Made by a program: the position numbers and the translations under genes
Notes under the pieces: model-generated
Database searches by the model: none
What the model was told of the DNA's origin: nothing
Seen by the model: only the letters and a program-made list of their open reading frames with translations
Assembly: GCA_022825925.1 (NCBI GenBank)
Contig: JAJDVW010000105.1
Location: forward strand, 1-64,000
Direction of reading: 5' to 3'
DNA: 64,000 bases
DNA from: Pseudomonadales bacterium
Lineage (GTDB): Bacteria; Pseudomonadota; Gammaproteobacteria; Pseudomonadales; Azotimanducaceae
In this document: positions 30,064-39,798 of the stretch, in pieces
Layout: each line of letters opens with the position of its first letter
How positions within the stretch are numbered: position 1 is the stretch's first letter

Positions 30064-32736
30064 ATGGACTACCCCAGGGGTCTGCGGGACATCGACCCGG
30101 ACGAGACGCGCGAGTGGCTCGACGCGCTCGAATACGTACTCGACCACGGCGGGACGGACCGCGCCAACTTCCTGCTCGAGCGCCTGTCGGCGCGCATGAC
30201 GCAGACCGGCGCGCGTCTCCCCTACACCATCACCACGCCCTACCGGAACACCATCCCGACCACCCAGGAAGCCTTCATGCCGGGCGACCTGTTCATGGAG
30301 CGCCGCATCCGCTCGCTGATCCGCTGGAACGCGCTCGCGATGGTGGTGCGGGCGAACCGGGGCGACGGCGACCTCGGCGGGCATATCTCGACGTTCGCCT
30401 CGGCCGCGACGCTCTACGACGTGGGGTTCAACTACTTCTTCCGGGGTCCGACCGACGACACAGCCGGGGACCTGATCTACTTCCAGGGACACAGCGCCCC
30501 CGGCATCTACGCCCGTTCGTTCCTCGAGGGCCGGCTGACGGAGGAACAGCTCGACCTGTTCCGGCGCGAGGTCGACGGCGGCGGACTGTCCTCCTATCCC
30601 CACCCCTGGCTGATGCCGGACTACTGGCAGTTCCCCACCGTGTCCATGGGGCTCGGGGCCATCCAGGCGATCTACCAAGCCCACATCATGAAGTACCTGG
30701 ACCGCCGCGGGCTCATCCCGATGGGCGACCGCAAGGTCTGGGCGTTCCTCGGCGACGGCGAATGCGACGAACCCGAGTCCCTCGGCGCGCTGGCGCTCGC
30801 GGGGCGGGAGCGGCTCGACAACCTCATCTTCGTCGTCAACTGCAACCTGCAGCGGCTCGACGGACCCGTCCGCGGCAACGGCAAGATCATCCAGGAACTC
30901 GAAGGCGAGTTCCGGGGCGCCGGCTGGAACGTGATCAAGGTGATCTGGGGGCGCCTGTGGGACCCGCTGCTCGCGAAGGACACGGCGGGGCTCCTGCTGC
31001 AACGCATGAACGAGACCGTCGACGGCGAGTACCAGAACTACAAGGCGAAGGGCGGCGGGTACACGCGCGACCACTTCTTCGGCCGGCACCCGGAGCTGCT
31101 CGAACTCGTCCATCACCTCTCCGACGACGACATCATGCGGCTCAACCGGGGCGGGCACGACCCGTTCAAGGTCTTCGCCGCCTACCACGCGGCGATGCAC
31201 CACACCGGCGAGCCGACGGTCATCCTGGCCAAGACCGTCAAGGGCTACGGCATGGGCGACGCCGGCGAGTCGGAGAACACGACGCACCAGGTCAAGAAGC
31301 TCGACCTCGACGACCTCAAGCACTTCCGGGACCGCTTCGACGTGCCGCTGACCGACGACGAACTCGCGAGCGTGCCGTACTACCGTCCCGCGGAGGACGC
31401 CCCGGAGACGGTCTACCTGAACCGGCAGCGCGAGCAGCTCGGGGGACCGCTGCCGGCCCGGATCGTCGACACGGCGGACATCGCGGTCCCGGGAATCGAC
31501 GTCTTCAAGACGCACCTGCAGGGCAGCGGCAAGCGCAGCGTGTCCACCACGATGTCGTTCGTGCGCATGCTCTCGACCCTCGCCCGCGACGGGACGATCG
31601 GCGACCGGGTCGTGCCGATCGTGCCGGACGAGGCGCGCACGTTCGGCATGGAGGGCATGTTCCGCCAGCTCGGCATCTACTCGTCGGAGGGACAGCTCTA
31701 CCAGCCGGAGGACCACGGCGAGATCGCCTCCTACCGCGAGTCCCTCGACGGGCAGGTCCTGGAGGAAGGCATCAACGAGGCCGGCGCCTTCTCGGCGTGG
31801 CTGGCGGCCGCGACGTCCTACAGCACGCACCGCTACACGCTCATCCCCTTCTACATCTTCTACTCGATGTTCGGCTTCCAGCGCGTGGGCGACCTCGCCT
31901 GGGCGGCGGGGGACACCCAGGCGCGGGGTTTCCTGCTCGGGGCGACCGCGGGGAGGACCACCCTGAACGGCGAAGGCCTGCAGCACCAGGACGGCCACAG
32001 CCACGTGCTGGCGTCCACGATTCCCAACTGCGTCGCGTACGATCCCTGCTACGCGTACGAACTGGCCGTCATCGTCCACGAGGGGCTCCGGCGCATGTAC
32101 GCGGAGCGCGAGCGCGTCTTCTTCTACATCACGCTCATGAACGAGAACTACGCGCAGCCCGCCCTCCCCGACGGCGCGGCGCCGGGCATCCTGAAGGGCA
32201 TGTACCGCGTGCACACCTGCGGCGCGTTCGAGGACGAGGGGCCAAGACGCGTGCGCCTGCTCGGCAGCGGGGTCATCCTGCGCGAAGTGCTCGCGGCGGC
32301 GGAACGCCTGCACGCGGACTACGACGTGGCGAGCGAGGTCTGGAGCGTCACGAGTTTCACGGAACTCGCGCGGGAAGGCGCCGACGCCGAACGGTGGAAC
32401 CTGCTGCATCCGGGCGAGGAACCCCGCCGCAGTCACGTCGCGTGCTGCCTCGACGGGGACGTCCCGGTGGTGGCTTCCACCGACTACATCCGGACCCAGG
32501 CAGAGTCCATCCGGGGGCACTTCGACGCGCCTTACCGCGTACTCGGCACCGACGGCTTCGGCCGCAGCGACACCCGCGCCAAGCTGCGCCACTTCTTCGA
32601 GGTGGACGAGAAGTTCGTGACGCTCGCGGCTCTCGAGCAACTCGCGCGGCGCCAGGTCGTTCCCGAGGCCCGGGTCGCGAAGGCCATGGTCGACCTCGGC
32701 ATCGATGCCGACAAGCCGGACCCGAGGTACGTGTGA
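30064..32736 (+). CDS. aceE: Pyruvate dehydrogenase E1 component (homodimeric)
   Basis: Thiamine diphosphate enzyme that decarboxylates pyruvate and reductively acetylates the lipoyl domain of E2. The 890-aa length fits the homodimeric gammaproteobacterial type (E. coli 887). Visible motifs include HISTFASAATLYDVGFN, the ThDP/Mg site GDGECDEPESLGAL...NCNLQRLDGPVRGN and the DGHSHV segment. ATG 30064 follows GGAGG closely. aceF follows with a 4-bp overlap. lpd (E3), often third, is not present here. Confidence 0.97.
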   Translation: MDYPRGLRDIDPDETREWLDALEYVLDHGGTDRANFLLERLSARMTQTGARLPYTITTPYRNTIPTTQEAFMPGDLFMERRIRSLIRWNALAMVVRANRGDGDLGGHISTFASAATLYDVGFNYFFRGPTDDTAGDLIYFQGHSAPGIYARSFLEGRLTEEQLDLFRREVDGGGLSSYPHPWLMPDYWQFPTVSMGLGAIQAIYQAHIMKYLDRRGLIPMGDRKVWAFLGDGECDEPESLGALALAGRERLDNLIFVVNCNLQRLDGPVRGNGKIIQELEGEFRGAGWNVIKVIWGRLWDPLLAKDTAGLLLQRMNETVDGEYQNYKAKGGGYTRDHFFGRHPELLELVHHLSDDDIMRLNRGGHDPFKVFAAYHAAMHHTGEPTVILAKTVKGYGMGDAGESENTTHQVKKLDLDDLKHFRDRFDVPLTDDELASVPYYRPAEDAPETVYLNRQREQLGGPLPARIVDTADIAVPGIDVFKTHLQGSGKRSVSTTMSFVRMLSTLARDGTIGDRVVPIVPDEARTFGMEGMFRQLGIYSSEGQLYQPEDHGEIASYRESLDGQVLEEGINEAGAFSAWLAAATSYSTHRYTLIPFYIFYSMFGFQRVGDLAWAAGDTQARGFLLGATAGRTTLNGEGLQHQDGHSHVLASTIPNCVAYDPCYAYELAVIVHEGLRRMYAERERVFFYITLMNENYAQPALPDGAAPGILKGMYRVHTCGAFEDEGPRRVRLLGSGVILREVLAAAERLHADYDVASEVWSVTSFTELAREGADAERWNLLHPGEEPRRSHVACCLDGDVPVVASTDYIRTQAESIRGHFDAPYRVLGTDGFGRSDTRAKLRHFFEVDEKFVTLAALEQLARRQVVPEARVAKAMVDLGIDADKPDPRYV

Positions 32737-34013
32737 CCGCGCAAGAGGTAGTGATTCCGGACATCGGCGACGCCGAGGACGTCGAGGTCATCGAACTCTG
32801 CGTCGGTCCCGGCGACAGCGTCGAGATCGACGGGGCCCTGATCGTCATCGAGTCCGACAAGGCGTCGATGGAGGTCCCCTCGCCGTTCGCCGGCACGGTC
32901 GCCGAGATCAGGGTGGAACTCGGCGACGTGGTCAACTCCGGTCACGTCGTCGCCGTGCTCGAGGTGACGCGGGAAGCGTCCCGCGGAAGCAACGAAGAGC
33001 CGAAGGCCGTGGAACCGCCGCCCATGGTGGCGCCTGCCGCACCGAAGGCGCCGCCGCCGGCCCGACCTGAGCCTCCACCACCCGCAGCGGCCGAACTCGA
33101 CGGGGCCGCCGATGGCGCGGGCGTCTACGCCGGCCCCGCGGTCCGCCGCCTCGCGCGCGAACTCGGGGTCAACCTCGGCGACGTCCGCGGTTCCGGACCC
33201 CGCAGGCGGATCGTGAAGGACGACGTCAAGGGCTTCGTGAAGACGGCCATGGCGCGCGGACCCGCCAACGCCGCCACGGCGCTTCCCGCGATGCCCGCCA
33301 TCGACTTTTCGAAGTTCGGACCCGTGGAAGAGGTCCCCCTCACGCGCATCCGCAAGCGGGGCGCCGGCAACCTGCACCGGAGCTGGCTGAACGTCGTCCA
33401 CGTGACCCAGCACGACGAGGCGGACATCACCGACCTCGACGGATTCCGCCGCTCGCTGGCCGATCAGGCCGAAGCCCGGGGCGTCAAGCTCACGCTGCTG
33501 CCCTTCATCGTGAAAGCGTGCGCGGAGAACCTCGGCGCCTTCCCCCGGTTCTGCGCCTCGCTCAATCCGGCCGTGGACGGTCTCATCCTCAAGCACTACC
33601 GCCACATCGGCTTCGCCGTGGACACTGACGACGGGCTGATCGTCCCGGTGTTGCGCGACGTGGACAGGAAGGGCGTCTGGGCGCTCGCCGCCGAGATCGC
33701 CGAACTGTCCGCACTCGCGCGGAACGGGCGCCTGACGCCCGACCGGTTGAGCGGCGGCTGCTTCACCGTCTCGAGCCTGGGACGGCTGGGGGGCACGGGA
33801 TTCACCCCCATCGTGAACGCCCCGGAAGTCGCGATACTCGGCGTCGGACGGCTCGAGACGAAGCCCCGGTGGAACGGCGCCGCGTTCGAGCCGCGCGCCA
33901 TGCTGCCGCTCTCCCTTTCGTACGACCACCGCGCCCTAAACGGTGTCGAGGGCGGGAACTTCGTCGTCGAGCTGACGCGCCTGCTCGGCGACATCCGGAG
34001 GCTGGTGCTGTAA
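32733..34013 (+). CDS. aceF: Pyruvate dehydrogenase E2, dihydrolipoamide acetyltransferase
   Basis: Core of the pyruvate dehydrogenase complex, transferring acetyl from lipoyllysine to CoA. The 426-aa protein has one lipoyl domain (about residues 1-75, lipoylated K43 in ESDKASMEV), a Pro/Ala linker, a peripheral subunit-binding domain (AGPAVRRLARELG, about residues 130-165) and the catalytic domain. The catalytic motif is DHRALNG with H399 and Asn403; E. coli has Asp at the second position and Azotobacter-type E2p has Asn. E. coli carries three lipoyl domains, here only one. GTG 32733 overlaps the aceE stop. Confidence 0.95.
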   Translation: MTAQEVVIPDIGDAEDVEVIELCVGPGDSVEIDGALIVIESDKASMEVPSPFAGTVAEIRVELGDVVNSGHVVAVLEVTREASRGSNEEPKAVEPPPMVAPAAPKAPPPARPEPPPPAAAELDGAADGAGVYAGPAVRRLARELGVNLGDVRGSGPRRRIVKDDVKGFVKTAMARGPANAATALPAMPAIDFSKFGPVEEVPLTRIRKRGAGNLHRSWLNVVHVTQHDEADITDLDGFRRSLADQAEARGVKLTLLPFIVKACAENLGAFPRFCASLNPAVDGLILKHYRHIGFAVDTDDGLIVPVLRDVDRKGVWALAAEIAELSALARNGRLTPDRLSGGCFTVSSLGRLGGTGFTPIVNAPEVAILGVGRLETKPRWNGAAFEPRAMLPLSLSYDHRALNGVEGGNFVVELTRLLGDIRRLVL

Positions 34014-34060
34014 CGCCGGGCCCCCGCGGCCTTCCGCGGCCTGCCGGGGCGTCAGCCGCG

Positions 34061-35477
34061 CTACTGCCGGAGGCTGCAGTACATCCGGTTGGCGAGGATG
34101 CCGACCACCATCCCGACGCCCGCTTCGTTCAACACCGTCGCGAAACCCAACGCCTCCCAGACGTACGCCGCAGCCAGGCCGAAGAGTACGGCCAGCGTCA
34201 GGGAGGTCGCGTCATGCCTCCAGCCAAAGACCTTGATCGCCACCGGCGCCGCGATCGCGGCTGCCATCTTGGAGAACGCCCCGGTTGCGATGCTGAAGAC
34301 GTTGCCCGCCAGCACGAACGACAGGAGGATCGTGACGATCCCCACCGCGCCGATGATCCAGAGAGGCGTGGAGCGCTCTTTCAGGCCCCCGGTCCTACCG
34401 GGCAGGATGTCCCTGCTGACCGACTGCGAAACCGCCACGATGATGCTGTTCGCGGTCGATCCGATGATCGCGTAGATGTAGGCGAAGACGAGCCCGGCGA
34501 CGATCGGGTGCGCGACCATGTCGAAGAACACGACGAGGCCGGATTCCGGGTCCTCGAGGCCGGGCATGACGCCGCGCAGAACGGCCCCGAACACCGTCAT
34601 GGACAGCCAGGTGACCTGGATGAAGCCGATGTAGATCCAGCGCGCCGCCCGGGTCTCTTCCGGACTGCTCCCGGCAAAGTACCTCGTGATCACCTGCGGC
34701 TGGCTCAGGCTGAAGCCGAAGCCCGCCGCGGCGAAGCCGAACAGCACGCCGAGGCTTGCCCCGTACTGCCCATGGGGCGCCAGCGAGAAAAAGTCCGCCG
34801 GCGCGTCCCGGACGTTGGCGGCGAACGCCGCCCCGTCGGCAAGCGCCACGGAGGTGATGAAGACGAGCGCCAGCACGGTGCTGCACAGGCTGAGGACGGC
34901 CTGCATGGTGTCGACGTAGACGGATCCACGAAACCCGCCCAGCGTCGAGTACGCCACGATCGTCACGGAAAACAGCAGGAAGGCGCCGTACCCGCCGAAC
35001 CCGAAGGCGGACGCCAGGAACTTCTGGCCCGCCAGCCACTGGGCGGAGGTGTAGGTGGCCAGGAACACCGCCAGGACGACGGCCACCAGGAGTCGCAGGA
35101 GTTGCGCCGACCGACCGGAGAGGCCATCGCCGAGGAACTCCGACAGCGTCGTGGCCCCGGCCTTGCGCGCCTGCCGGTTGAGTCGCTCCGGAAACAGGAA
35201 CCAGAACAGCAGGTCCCCGAGCAGCCAGCCAAGCGGGATCAGGCTCCACTGCAGGCCTCCCACGTAGCCGAGTCCCACGGCGCCTGTGACGATGTAGCCG
35301 CTGTTGCCCGTGGCCGCCGCGCTGAGACCGACCAGCCACCTGTTCAGCCCGCGTCCCGCCAGGTCGCGATTCGCCCGTATCCCGCGCGGACACCCGCCGC
35401 CCGATCCAGGCGAACGTGAACGTGGCGACCAGAGACAGCGCGAAGACGACAGCCGCGAGGTCGAACCTTTCGGGCAT
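34061..35477 (-). pseudogene. Sodium:solute symporter (SSS family), frameshifted
   Basis: Twelve- to thirteen-TM sodium-coupled importer family (PutP/PanF-like). The N terminus from ATG 35477 (MPERFDLAAVVFALSLVATF, first TM) runs in one frame to about 35375. The rest, from NRDLAGRGLNRW through the SSS motif VGLSAAATGNSGYIVTG to the end, is in another frame. The interval is 1417 bp, one base more than a multiple of three, so a single-base insertion near 35360-35380 explains both frames. After correction the protein would be about 471 aa. It begins 5 bp after the flavoenzyme gene, suggesting import of that enzyme's substrate. A sequencing or assembly error is possible. Confidence 0.8.
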
Positions 35478-35482
35478 CCAGC

Positions 35483-37519
35483 CTACAGGTCCTTCACCAG
35501 CCTCAAGGCGTCGAGGATCGCCGCGTGCGTGTTGCGGGAGGCCACCGCGTCGCCGATGCGAAACAACTGGAACCTGCCTCCCGGGTTCGCGCGGACCTCT
35601 TGGGGACGCCCTCCCACGAGCGCTTCGTGATCGATCTCGCCCAGGTTCCTCGAAAGCGGCTTGAGCTCCGCGTACAGGTCGTCCAGCGGACGGGTCCCGT
35701 GGTTCACGACGATCTGGTCGACCAGGCGTTCGCGGTTGGCGCCGCCATAGTCGCTGCCCACGACGGCGCGCAACTCGTTCCCGGCCCGGTACGCGCCCAG
35801 GAGGCGCCAGGTGACCGTGAACGTCACATCGAGTTCCTGGAGGCTACGCATGTAGGGCACGAGATTCATCGCCATGACCTCGGGCGAGAGGGTCCGGTCA
35901 GGCGTCATGAGTTCAACCTTCGCCCCCGTGCCGGCGGCGACCTCGGCGGCCTGCAGCCCGGTGTGATCCCCCGCGTCATCGTAGACAAGGACATTGGAGC
36001 CCGGCTGGACATCCCCGGACAGGAGGTCCCATGCCGATACCACCAGGTCGTTCCCGTCTTCGAGGACCTCCGTATGCGGAAGGCCCCCGGTAGCGACGAT
36101 CACGACGTCCGGGCTCTCCGCAAGGACGCCGTCCGCATCCGCGAAGCCGTTGAAACGAAAGGCGACACCCATCCGTACGCACTCTTCGTACCGCCAGTCG
36201 ACGATCGACATCATCTCCCGCCGCCGTTCGGACCGCGCCGTGAGGCGCACCTGTCCGCCTGCCGCATCGGCGGCCTCGTGCACGGTCACGTCATGCCCGC
36301 GCTCGGCGGCCACGCGCGCGGCCTCGAGGCCCGCCGGGCCGGCGCCGACGATAACGAAGCGCCGCTTCACGGCCGCCGCGGGAACCTCGTGCGGAATCGT
36401 CAACTCCCTGCCGGTCGCCGGGTTGTGAATGCAGTAGGCCTCGCCGCCCTGGTAGATGCGGTCGAGGCAGTAGTTCGCCCCCACGCAGGGGCGAATGCGG
36501 TCTTCGCGTCCCTCGACGATCTTGCGGACCAGGTGCGGGTCCGCCAGGTGCGCGCGCGTCATCCCGACCATGTCCAGCTTGCCGCTGGCGATCGCGTGAC
36601 GGGCGGTCGCCACGTCCGGAATCCTCGCGGCGTGAAACACGGGAAAGTCGGTTGCCGCCCGGACCCTGCCCGCAAAGTCGAGATGGGGAGCGCCGCGCAT
36701 GCCCTGGACGGGAATGACGTCCGTCAGGCCGGCATCGGTGTCGATGTGCCCGCGGACGACGTTCAGGAAGTCCACCATCCCGCTGTCCCTGAGCAGCAGC
36801 GAGATCTCGAGCCCCTCCTCTTCCGTGAGACCCCCCGGCAAACGTTCGTCCGCCGTGTAGCGCACGCCGACGATGAAGTCGGGGCCGACGCGCTTGCGTA
36901 TCTCGGTCAGGACATCCATCGTCAGGCGCACCCGGTTCCGCAGGTCGCCGCCGTACGGCCCTTCGAGGGAGTTCGTCAGGGGCGACCAGAACTGGTCCAT
37001 CAGGTGGCCGTACGCCTGCAGCTCGATGCCGTCGAGCCCGGCCGCCTGCATTCTCTCGGCCGCATCGGCGTAGTCGCCCACGATACGCGCGATGTCCCAG
37101 TCCTCGGCCCGCTTCGGGAAAGCCCGGTGCGCGGCTTCGCGCTCATGCCCCGCGGAAACCACCGGCAGCCAGTCCCCCGCATCCCAGCGGGTGCGGCGCC
37201 CGAGATGCGTGAGCTGGATCATGACCGCCGCGCCGTGGTCGTGGCACTCGTCGGCGATCCTCTTCATCCAGCCGACGACCTCGTCCTTCCAGGCGAGCAC
37301 GTTGTTGAACACGGGCGGGCTGTCGCGCGCGACGGACGCCGACCCGGCGGTCATCGTCAGCGCGACGCCGGCCTTCGCCCGCTCGACGGTGTAGGCCCGG
37401 TATCGATCCCTGGGCATGCCGTCCTCGGGATAGGCGGGTTCATGCGCGGTGATCATGATCCGGTTGCGCAAAGTCAGGTGCTTCAGCCTGAACGGCGTCA
37501 GCAAGGGGTCGTTCAGCAT
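35483..37519 (-). CDS. TMADH/2,4-dienoyl-CoA-reductase-like Fe-S flavoenzyme (N-demethylase type)
   Basis: FMN/FAD iron-sulfur oxidoreductase of the old yellow enzyme superfamily. The 678-aa protein has an N-terminal TIM barrel (residues 1-350; LRNRIMITAHEP, QLTHLGRR, GVRYTADE), then a cluster region CVGANYCLDRIYQGGEAYC. This lacks one Cys of the usual CxxCxxxC spacing, a variant I recall in N-methylproline and related demethylases. FAD and NAD(P) Rossmann motifs follow (VIVGAGPAGLEAARVAAERG). The symporter downstream and the corrinoid adenosyltransferase upstream run in the same direction. Demethylation of a betaine-like compound is a reasonable guess, not shown. Confidence 0.82.
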   Translation of the reverse strand: MLNDPLLTPFRLKHLTLRNRIMITAHEPAYPEDGMPRDRYRAYTVERAKAGVALTMTAGSASVARDSPPVFNNVLAWKDEVVGWMKRIADECHDHGAAVMIQLTHLGRRTRWDAGDWLPVVSAGHEREAAHRAFPKRAEDWDIARIVGDYADAAERMQAAGLDGIELQAYGHLMDQFWSPLTNSLEGPYGGDLRNRVRLTMDVLTEIRKRVGPDFIVGVRYTADERLPGGLTEEEGLEISLLLRDSGMVDFLNVVRGHIDTDAGLTDVIPVQGMRGAPHLDFAGRVRAATDFPVFHAARIPDVATARHAIASGKLDMVGMTRAHLADPHLVRKIVEGREDRIRPCVGANYCLDRIYQGGEAYCIHNPATGRELTIPHEVPAAAVKRRFVIVGAGPAGLEAARVAAERGHDVTVHEAADAAGGQVRLTARSERRREMMSIVDWRYEECVRMGVAFRFNGFADADGVLAESPDVVIVATGGLPHTEVLEDGNDLVVSAWDLLSGDVQPGSNVLVYDDAGDHTGLQAAEVAAGTGAKVELMTPDRTLSPEVMAMNLVPYMRSLQELDVTFTVTWRLLGAYRAGNELRAVVGSDYGGANRERLVDQIVVNHGTRPLDDLYAELKPLSRNLGEIDHEALVGGRPQEVRANPGGRFQLFRIGDAVASRNTHAAILDALRLVKDL

Positions 37520-37548
37520 GTCGGCACGCTCCTTGCGCGGGCCGGCGG

Positions 37549-38094
37549 CTACAGCGGCTCCCAGAGCACTTCCGCGACGCCGTGCTCCCGCGCGATCGTG
37601 CGCGCGAGCACGAAGAGGTAGTCCGACAGCCGGTTCAGGTAGGCGCCTACCCCAGCCTCCGCCAGCAGCGGGAGCGAGGGCGCTTCTTCCCAGAACGCGC
37701 GCTCCGCCCGGCGCGCCAGGCTGCGCGCGACATGCGCGAGGGCCACGGTCTCGTCACCGCCGGGCAGCACGAACTCCCGCAGCGGCGGCAACTCGGCGTT
37801 CAGGCGCTCCGTCTCCTCGGCCACGGTCCCGGCGAGGTCCGTCCAGGGCGCCGACGTGCCTCCCGTCGCGACCGCCCCGCCGACGTCGAAGAGTCGCGAC
37901 TGGACGTTGGCCAGGGTGTCCCGGTGCCGGGCCCCCGCCTTCGCGGCGAGCAGCCCGAGGAAGCTGTTGGCCTCGTCGAGCGTGCCGATCAGGGCGAGGC
38001 GGGGATGGTGCTTGGGGTAGCGCTTGCCGTCGGCCAGCGAGGTCTCCCCGCCGTCGCCGGTGCGCGTCACGACCCGGCTGATGCGGTCCGCCAT
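37549..38094 (-). CDS. ATP:cob(I)alamin adenosyltransferase, PduO type
   Basis: Makes adenosylcobalamin from cob(I)alamin and ATP. The 181-aa protein matches the PduO/MMAB family: TRTGDGGETSLADGKR near the N terminus, the GTLDEANSFLG motif, the VLPGG loop, and the helical end RSLARRAER...YLNRLSDYLFVLAR. It lies 29 bp upstream of the flavoenzyme gene on the same strand. Whether that link is functional is unclear, since PduO normally serves B12-dependent mutases or diol dehydratases not seen in this window. Confidence 0.92.
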   Translation of the reverse strand: MADRISRVVTRTGDGGETSLADGKRYPKHHPRLALIGTLDEANSFLGLLAAKAGARHRDTLANVQSRLFDVGGAVATGGTSAPWTDLAGTVAEETERLNAELPPLREFVLPGGDETVALAHVARSLARRAERAFWEEAPSLPLLAEAGVGAYLNRLSDYLFVLARTIAREHGVAEVLWEPL

Positions 38095-38127
38095 CCCTTC
38101 TCCCTTTCTCCCCGTCTCCCCGGTGGC

Positions 38128-39729
38128 TCAGCCCGTTGCCCGGGCAGCCGTCGTCTCCCCTTCCCGCCGGCCCTGCAGTCGGGCGGCCCAGACGATCAGC
38201 AAGAATACCGGAACGCCGATGGCCGCCGCGCCCAGGAAGAACATCGGATACCCGAACGTGTCGACCATCTGGCCGGAGTAGCCGCCGAGCAGCTTCGGAA
38301 ACAGCGTCATGAGCGAGCTCAGGACCGCGTACTGCATCGCCGTGAACGACAGGCTCGTCAGGCTCGAGAGGTAGGCGACGAAGGCCGCGCTCGCGAGACC
38401 CGCCGTCAGGTTGTCCGCCCCGATCACGGCGTAGAGCAGCAACAGGTCCCCGGGCGCCGCCGCGAGCGCGATGAAGAGCAGGTTGGTCGCGACGGTGAGG
38501 ACGGCCCCCAGCATGAGTACCCGGACGACCCCGTACTTCAGCGCCAGGGCCGCGCCGAGGAAGCCCCCGAGTATGGTCATCCAGAGCCCGAAGACCTTCG
38601 TGACGGTGGCGATCTCCTCCTTGCTGTAGCCCATGTCGAAGTAGAAGACGTTGGCGATCGCGCCGAGCACGATGTCGGAGACGCGGTAGAAGCCGACCAG
38701 CAGCAGGATGGGCACCGCCGCCCGCCCGTACCGGCGCAGGAAGTCGAGCACCGGCGCGACGTAGGTTTCCCGCACCATCTCGGCGCGCGCGATCCCGGCG
38801 CCCACGCACGCGCGCGCCACGGCGAGGGCCACGCCGAGTGCGAGGGTCAGGCGCCCCGCTTCCGCCAGGAAGCCCGCGAGCGCGCCGTGCATCCCGAGGC
38901 CCTCGACGGCCCAGGCATGCACCGCGTCGGCCGCGTCGGACAACCCCAGGAAGAGGGCCACGAACGACGCCGCCATGATCGCGAACACGCCAAAGAAACG
39001 CGCGTAGTCCCCGGCGCCGTGGAAGTCGCTCGCAAGGTCCCTGCGCACGGGCTCGCCCACGAGGAACGTCGTGACCACGCCCACCAGCATCGCGCCGGCC
39101 ATGCACAGGTAGGTCCACTTCCAGGCGTCGTAGACGTAGTGGTCCGCCTCGGTGCCGAAGCCGGCGGCGAGGTACAGCGCACCGGCGCCCGCCACGAGCA
39201 TGCCGCCCCGATATCCCGCCACGTAGGCCGATGCGAGGAGCGCCTGCATCTTCTCGTCCGCCACCTCGATGCGGTACGCGTCGATCACGATGTCCTGGGT
39301 CGCCGCCGAGAAGCCGAGCGCCACCGCCGCGAAGGCCATCGCGGTAAGCCCCGCCGGCGTGCCCGGGTCGCTCATCGCCAGGGCGGCGATCGACGCCATG
39401 ACGGCGACCTGCGCGGTGAGCAGCCAGCTGCGGCGCTGGCCGAGGCGAGGGCCCAGCACCGGCAGCGGCAGCTTGTCGATCAGCGGCGCCCAGACGAACT
39501 TGAACGAATAGCCGAGCGCCGCCCAACTGAAGTACGTGACCGCAGCCCGCTCGACTCCCGCCTCCCGCAACCACAGCGACAGCGTCGCGAAGATGAGCAG
39601 GAGCGGCAGCCCGGAGGAGAAACCGAGGAACAGGAGCGCCGCGACGCGGGGCTGCAGGAAGGCGCGCAGATCGAGCGAGGCGCCGGACCCGCTGTCGCCA
39701 CCGTCGGCCGGGAGACGCCGGCCGGTCAA
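38128..39729 (-). CDS. AmpG-like muropeptide permease (MFS)
   Basis: Major facilitator transporter that imports GlcNAc-anhydroMurNAc peptides for wall recycling. The 533-aa protein has about 12-14 TM helices with AmpG signatures: GFSSGLPLLLIFATLSLWLRE, FKFVWAPLID, RRSWLL, and FSAATQDIVIDAYRIE. Its C-terminal part has two extra helices as in E. coli AmpG. Start is TTG 39729, since no ATG or GTG precedes the first TM in frame. It makes functional sense with AmpD (29439) although the genes are 8 kb apart. Confidence 0.9.
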   Translation of the reverse strand: MTGRRLPADGGDSGSGASLDLRAFLQPRVAALLFLGFSSGLPLLLIFATLSLWLREAGVERAAVTYFSWAALGYSFKFVWAPLIDKLPLPVLGPRLGQRRSWLLTAQVAVMASIAALAMSDPGTPAGLTAMAFAAVALGFSAATQDIVIDAYRIEVADEKMQALLASAYVAGYRGGMLVAGAGALYLAAGFGTEADHYVYDAWKWTYLCMAGAMLVGVVTTFLVGEPVRRDLASDFHGAGDYARFFGVFAIMAASFVALFLGLSDAADAVHAWAVEGLGMHGALAGFLAEAGRLTLALGVALAVARACVGAGIARAEMVRETYVAPVLDFLRRYGRAAVPILLLVGFYRVSDIVLGAIANVFYFDMGYSKEEIATVTKVFGLWMTILGGFLGAALALKYGVVRVLMLGAVLTVATNLLFIALAAAPGDLLLLYAVIGADNLTAGLASAAFVAYLSSLTSLSFTAMQYAVLSSLMTLFPKLLGGYSGQMVDTFGYPMFFLGAAAIGVPVFLLIVWAARLQGRREGETTAARATG

Positions 39730-39798
39730 GCAGCGCTCGCTCGGTGCAGGCCGCCGTCCGTGGCGCGCATCGTCAGGGGTCGACGGACTTCCAGGGCG

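Noticed and set aside
30052..32640. 862-codon frame antisense to aceE
   Set aside because: Same cause as the secA shadow; aceE is full length on the plus strand.
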